Below, piece after piece: positions 60,763 through 64,000 of a DNA stretch of 64,000 nucleotides. Made by a program: the position numbers and the translations under genes. The stretch comes from Lachnospiraceae bacterium (GTDB taxonomy: Bacteria > Bacillota > Clostridia > Lachnospirales > Lachnospiraceae). Location of the stretch: the NCBI GenBank assembly GCA_015057825.1, contig SVDN01000008.1, positions 40,374 through 104,373 of the forward strand. Direction: 5' to 3'. The notes beneath the pieces were generated by a model that saw nothing but the letters and a program-made list of their open reading frames with translations, had not been told where the DNA came from and searched no databases. The stretch's first letter is position 1. Every line of letters begins with the position of its first letter.

Positions 60763-60783
60763 TGCGGCAATGCCGCACCTCCC
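60763..60783 (-). promoter_or_regulatory. Hairpin between the Shine-Dalgarno site and start codon of pgsA
   Basis: On the minus strand GGGAGG (60783-60778) is followed by the perfect hairpin TGCGGCATTGCCGCA (60777-60763) and then 8 bases before ATG 60754. The linear distance (23 bases) is too long for normal initiation, but folding of the hairpin restores the usual spacing of about 8 bases. Confidence 0.75.
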
Positions 60784-60803
60784 ATTAAATCGTTTGTATA
60801 TAA

Positions 60804-62147
60804 TTAAAATCTTTCAACCACAAGATCTCCGATTAAATCATATTCGGATGAACCCGTAATTAAAACATCAACAAAATCGCCGGACATTAAGTCACTTTCG
60901 CAATTAATAAAGACATTGCCGTCAACTCCCGGAGCATCCATATAGCTTCTGCCTATATATACATCTTCATCAACAAGCTTTCCTTCAACCATGACTTTTA
61001 AAGTCTTGCCAATCAGTGATTTTAAATAATCAGACGAAATTTCTTGCTGTAATGACATGAGTTTATCAAAACGCTCGGCCTTCAATTCATCATCTATCTG
61101 GTTTGGAAAAGCAGCTGCTATGGTATCTTCTTCCTGCGAATAACTAAACGCACCCAGTCGCTCGAACTTCATTTTTTTAACAAATTCCAAAAGATTGTTA
61201 AAGTCATCTTCGCTTTCTCCCGGAAAGCCCACGATAATCGATGTTCGAAGAACGATATCCGGTATTTCCTTTCGTAATTTACCGATAATATCAACAAGTT
61301 CCGCATTGGATGTTCTTCGGCCCATTTTCTTTAAAATATCATCGCTTGAATGCTGGATGGGCATATCTATGTAATGACAGACTTTTTTGTTGTTTTTAAT
61401 CTCTTGGATTAATTCGTCGTTTATTTCTTCCGGATAGGAATATAAAAGCCTTATCCACTGAATTCCGTCAATCTTTGAAATTTCACTTAAAAGACGCGGC
61501 AACTCTTTCTTACCATACAAATCAGTGCCGTACATCGTGCTTTCCTGAGCAACCAAAATAAGCTCTTTAACGCCTTTGTTTGCCAAAGCCTCGGCTCTTT
61601 TTATTACTTTTTCGAAAGGAACGGATCTATAATCGCCTCTGATAAAAGGAATTGCGCAATATGTACAATGTTTGCTGCAGCCTTCGGCTATTTTTAAGTA
61701 AGCATAATAGCCGCCGGTTGTTACAACTTGATTATCATCATAACGTTCAATAAAATCCAAACTGTTAAAATACTTATGGAGCGTTTTGTTTTTCGAGTTT
61801 AAACAGCTTTGAATTGCATCAACAATAGATGTAAAGGAATTGGTTCCCACAATCGCATTTACTTCCGGCAAAAGCTTCTCGAATTCGTCTTTATAACGCT
61901 CTGCCAGACACCCGGTAACAATAAGGGCTTTGCAAGAGCCTGCTTTTTTGTATTCGCCCATTTCGATTATGCTGTTAATGCTTTCTTCTTTAGCATCATT
62001 GATAAATGCACATGTATTGACAACAATAACATCCGCATCTTCGGCACTGTCAACAAAAGAATAGCCTGATTCATTCAATAAACCAAGCATTTCTTCGGAA
62101 TCCACCAGGTTTTTATCACAACCCAGAGAAATAAAATAAATTGTCAT
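60804..62147 (-). CDS. rimO: Ribosomal protein S12 methylthiotransferase RimO
   Basis: The 447-residue radical SAM enzyme adds a methylthio group to an aspartate of S12. N-terminal cysteines are in ISLGCDKNLVDSEEM, NTCAFINDAKEES and TGCLAERY; the radical SAM site is CSKHCTYCAIPFIRG; a TRAM domain ends the protein. LGCxKNxVDSE distinguishes RimO from MiaB. The start overlaps the rpoZ stop by one base (TAATG). Confidence 0.97.
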   Translation of the reverse strand: MTIYFISLGCDKNLVDSEEMLGLLNESGYSFVDSAEDADVIVVNTCAFINDAKEESINSIIEMGEYKKAGSCKALIVTGCLAERYKDEFEKLLPEVNAIVGTNSFTSIVDAIQSCLNSKNKTLHKYFNSLDFIERYDDNQVVTTGGYYAYLKIAEGCSKHCTYCAIPFIRGDYRSVPFEKVIKRAEALANKGVKELILVAQESTMYGTDLYGKKELPRLLSEISKIDGIQWIRLLYSYPEEINDELIQEIKNNKKVCHYIDMPIQHSSDDILKKMGRRTSNAELVDIIGKLRKEIPDIVLRTSIIVGFPGESEDDFNNLLEFVKKMKFERLGAFSYSQEEDTIAAAFPNQIDDELKAERFDKLMSLQQEISSDYLKSLIGKTLKVMVEGKLVDEDVYIGRSYMDAPGVDGNVFINCESDLMSGDFVDVLITGSSEYDLIGDLVVERF

Positions 62148-62395
62148 TAGTTATTCTCCTGACTGTCCTCGTCAGCAATAATGTGAATCTTTTTGTTATA
62201 AAGCTCATCAATGGCAAGTGATAAGTATTTCTTTTCGTTGCCGTCTACAAGAGGTTTTTCGCCGGCAATGATCTGACGAGCTCTTTTAGATGTAGCCATA
62301 ACGATTGAATAACGGCTCTGGATTACAGGATGTTCTCCTTCGTCCGCCTGTTCGTTAACTACTTGCATTAAATCTGTGTAAGATGGATGTAACAT
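62147..62395 (-). CDS. rpoZ: DNA-directed RNA polymerase subunit omega
   Basis: The 82-residue omega subunit has the typical PSYTDLMQVVNEQADEGEHPVIQSRYSIVMATSKRARQII core and LSLAIDELYNKKIHI, which wrap the beta-prime C-terminus. The start is 62395 because AAGGAG sits 7 bases upstream; an in-frame start at 62425 precedes that site. It follows gmk, as in many Firmicutes. Confidence 0.96.
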   Translation of the reverse strand: MLHPSYTDLMQVVNEQADEGEHPVIQSRYSIVMATSKRARQIIAGEKPLVDGNEKKYLSLAIDELYNKKIHIIADEDSQENN

Positions 62396-62472
62396 GTTAT
62401 ATCTCCTTAAATAATTAATAATCAATTGATTTTAATAACTTTTTATATCTTCAAAAAAGTACTTTTAATATA

Positions 62473-63090
62473 TTACATTTTTGAAAAATCATCAAGCATT
62501 TTATCTATAGTAGGCATATTTCGTGATACTTTACGATGTTCCGACAAAACGATTCCGTGTAATTCTTCCACACATGCATCAATATCATCATTTATCAAAA
62601 GATAATCATATTTGTCGACGCCCTTGGCTTCTTCACCGGCTCTTTTCATTCTGCGTTCAATAACATCGGCCGTTTCCGTGCCCCTGCCTACCAAACGTTT
62701 TTTAAGCTCCGCAACACTTGGCGGCATAACGAATATCAAAACCGCATCCGGAACCGCTTTTTTAATTTGCAAAGCGCCTTGGATTTCTATCTCCAAAAAT
62801 ACATCTTTTCCGGCATTACGCTGTTCTTCCACATATTCCTTCGGAGTGCCATAATAATTATCAACATATTGAGCGTATTCAAAAAGCTTATCTTTTTTTA
62901 TAAGTTCTTCGAATTCGCCTTTATCCATAAAGAAATATTCGCGACCGTGTTCTTCTCCCGGTCTTGGATTTCTTGTGGTTGCGGAAACAGAAAGCGCATA
63001 TCTGTCATATTTCTCCACTATGCTTTTCATGATGGTTCCTTTTCCGCTTCCGGCAAAACCGGATAAAACTAATAATAAACCTTTTTTCAT
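62473..63090 (-). CDS. gmk: Guanylate kinase
   Basis: This 205-residue enzyme phosphorylates GMP. P-loop GFAGSGKGTIMKSI, then SVSATTRNPRPGEEHGREYFFMDKGEF, and FLEIEIQGALQIKKAVPDAVLIFVMPPS are family landmarks. It lies between yicC and rpoZ in one unit. Confidence 0.98.
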   Translation of the reverse strand: MKKGLLLVLSGFAGSGKGTIMKSIVEKYDRYALSVSATTRNPRPGEEHGREYFFMDKGEFEELIKKDKLFEYAQYVDNYYGTPKEYVEEQRNAGKDVFLEIEIQGALQIKKAVPDAVLIFVMPPSVAELKKRLVGRGTETADVIERRMKRAGEEAKGVDKYDYLLINDDIDACVEELHGIVLSEHRKVSRNMPTIDKMLDDFSKM

Positions 63091-63115
63091 TGGTTTGCTC
63101 CTTAATATGAAAGAA

Positions 63116-63994
63116 CTATTCTATATTTTGAATTTGTTCCCTGATTTTTTCAATCTCGGTTTTCATTTCAATTCCAACGGAAGATATTTCAATATCACTT
63201 GTTTTGGAAAGAGTCGTATTTGCTTCTCTGTTCATTTCCTGAGCGATAAAATCAAGTTTTCTTCCCACACCGCCGCCTTTTTCAAGTTCGGCTTTCATAT
63301 TTTTGATATGGCTTTTAAGTCGAACGATTTCTTCGTCAACGCAAACCTTATCCGCAAAAAGAGTAACTTCCATGGCAATTCTTGAATCATCTATTTGATT
63401 GCTGCCAAGAAGTTCTTTTACCTTTTCTTCGATTTTTGATTTGTACTCCTCGATAATAATCGGAGATCTTTTCTCGACAAAATCAACCAACTTGTCCAAA
63501 TTGTCAAGCTTTAACAAAAGGTCGGATTTTAAGTGCTCTCCTTCTGTTTTTCTTGCTTCTACAAATTTTTCCGCAGCGCCTCTTATACATTTTTCCAAAA
63601 TCTTCCAAAGCTCGTCTTCGTCGATGGTTTGTTCTTCCATGGACAAAACTTCGGGACTTCTGGCAATAATCGAAGCTTTGGCATCGTTTTCAATGCCCAA
63701 TTCGTTGCTCATAAGTCTGTAATAATCCAAATATTCTTTTGCAAGTTCGGAATTATATTTAAGACTTGCCACACCTTCAGAAGCATCTTCGTATGTAATG
63801 TACATATCGATTTTGCCGCGTTCCGCGTATTCTTTCAAAAGCGATCTGATTGCGGATTCAAATAAGTTTAATTTTTTAGGCATTCTGATGTTTGCATCAA
63901 AATAACGGTGATTCACCGATTTTAATTCAATGATAAATTTCTTATCATTTTCCAAGACTTCGTATCTGCCGAAGCCCGTCATACTTTTTACCAA
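63116..63994 (-). CDS. yicC: YicC-family endoribonuclease-like protein
   Basis: The 292-residue protein starts VKSMTGFGRYEV with a TTG at 63994, six bases from the window edge, and ends IEIKTEIEKIREQIQNIE-like, with the RKLDFIAQEMNREANTTLSKTSD signature of the family. YicC proteins have RNase activity on small RNAs. The start is uncertain, since the Shine-Dalgarno region lies outside; TTG fits because homologues begin four to five residues before MTGFGR. It is the first gene of the yicC-gmk-rpoZ-rimO-pgsA unit. Confidence 0.92.
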   Translation of the reverse strand: MVKSMTGFGRYEVLENDKKFIIELKSVNHRYFDANIRMPKKLNLFESAIRSLLKEYAERGKIDMYITYEDASEGVASLKYNSELAKEYLDYYRLMSNELGIENDAKASIIARSPEVLSMEEQTIDEDELWKILEKCIRGAAEKFVEARKTEGEHLKSDLLLKLDNLDKLVDFVEKRSPIIIEEYKSKIEEKVKELLGSNQIDDSRIAMEVTLFADKVCVDEEIVRLKSHIKNMKAELEKGGGVGRKLDFIAQEMNREANTTLSKTSDIEISSVGIEMKTEIEKIREQIQNIE

Positions 63995-64000
63995 ATTGTC

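Overview
The window is chromosomal DNA from a low-GC Gram-positive bacterium, most likely an anaerobic member of the Clostridia (Lachnospiraceae-type). This rests on gene order and protein style: the radical SAM/DUF2344/RNase E/G genes run into rplU-prp-rpmA-obgE, L27 carries the Prp-cleaved N-terminal extension, lexA has a divergent LysM gene with Firmicutes-type SOS boxes, SepF coexists with MinCDE, and mutS-mutL-miaA is followed by a YnbB-type PLP enzyme. Shine-Dalgarno sites are strong. No sporulation genes are seen in the min-mre or recA neighbourhoods, although this proves little in one window. No phage, insertion sequence, CRISPR array, toxin-antitoxin or defence locus was found. Genes are tightly packed and almost all are housekeeping.

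Plus-strand part (1-14.4 kb): the end of an NMT1/THI5-like ABC importer (binding protein and ATPase); an exported lipoprotein with a class-I glutamine-amidotransferase/peptidase C26 fold; a large radical SAM protein and its DUF2344 partner; a short RNase E/G; the L21-Prp-L27 ribosomal unit with its own promoter and L21 leader; then obgE, yhbY, nadD, yqeK, rsfS and a MATE exporter. lexA (minus) and a YneA-like LysM protein (plus) share a divergent control region with several LexA boxes. A tRNA-Pro(CGG) follows.

Middle (14.5-25 kb): a TetR regulator diverges from a BaiCD/FadH-like flavin/iron-sulfur oxidoreductase across a control region with a perfect 16-bp palindrome. A patatin-like lipase, a XerS-sized tyrosine recombinase, ttcA, rluD, a MATE exporter fused to a histidine-kinase-type ATPase domain, lspA and aroB then lie on the minus strand.

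Minus-strand block (25-64 kb), read in transcription order from high to low coordinates: yicC-gmk-rpoZ-rimO-pgsA; a chemoreceptor; cinA, a TIGR01212-type radical SAM protein, a DMT exporter and recA; an EF-G paralogue; two flavoproteins, a DUF896 protein, proA, miaB, mutS, mutL, miaA and YnbB; radC-mreBCD-PBP2-minCDE-rodA-mgsA, a cell-elongation and division-site unit; then a small P-loop protein, a membrane-fusion-like protein, yggS and sepF. Translation, tRNA modification, DNA repair and cell-shape functions dominate.

The most unusual items are the MATE-HATPase fusion, a hairpin placed between the Shine-Dalgarno site and start codon of pgsA, a tandem palindromic repeat cluster upstream of a P-loop gene, a 120-bp structured insertion-like element before yhbY, and divergent versions of EF-G, MreB, PBP2 and RNase E/G. 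No convincing new multi-gene system was found.
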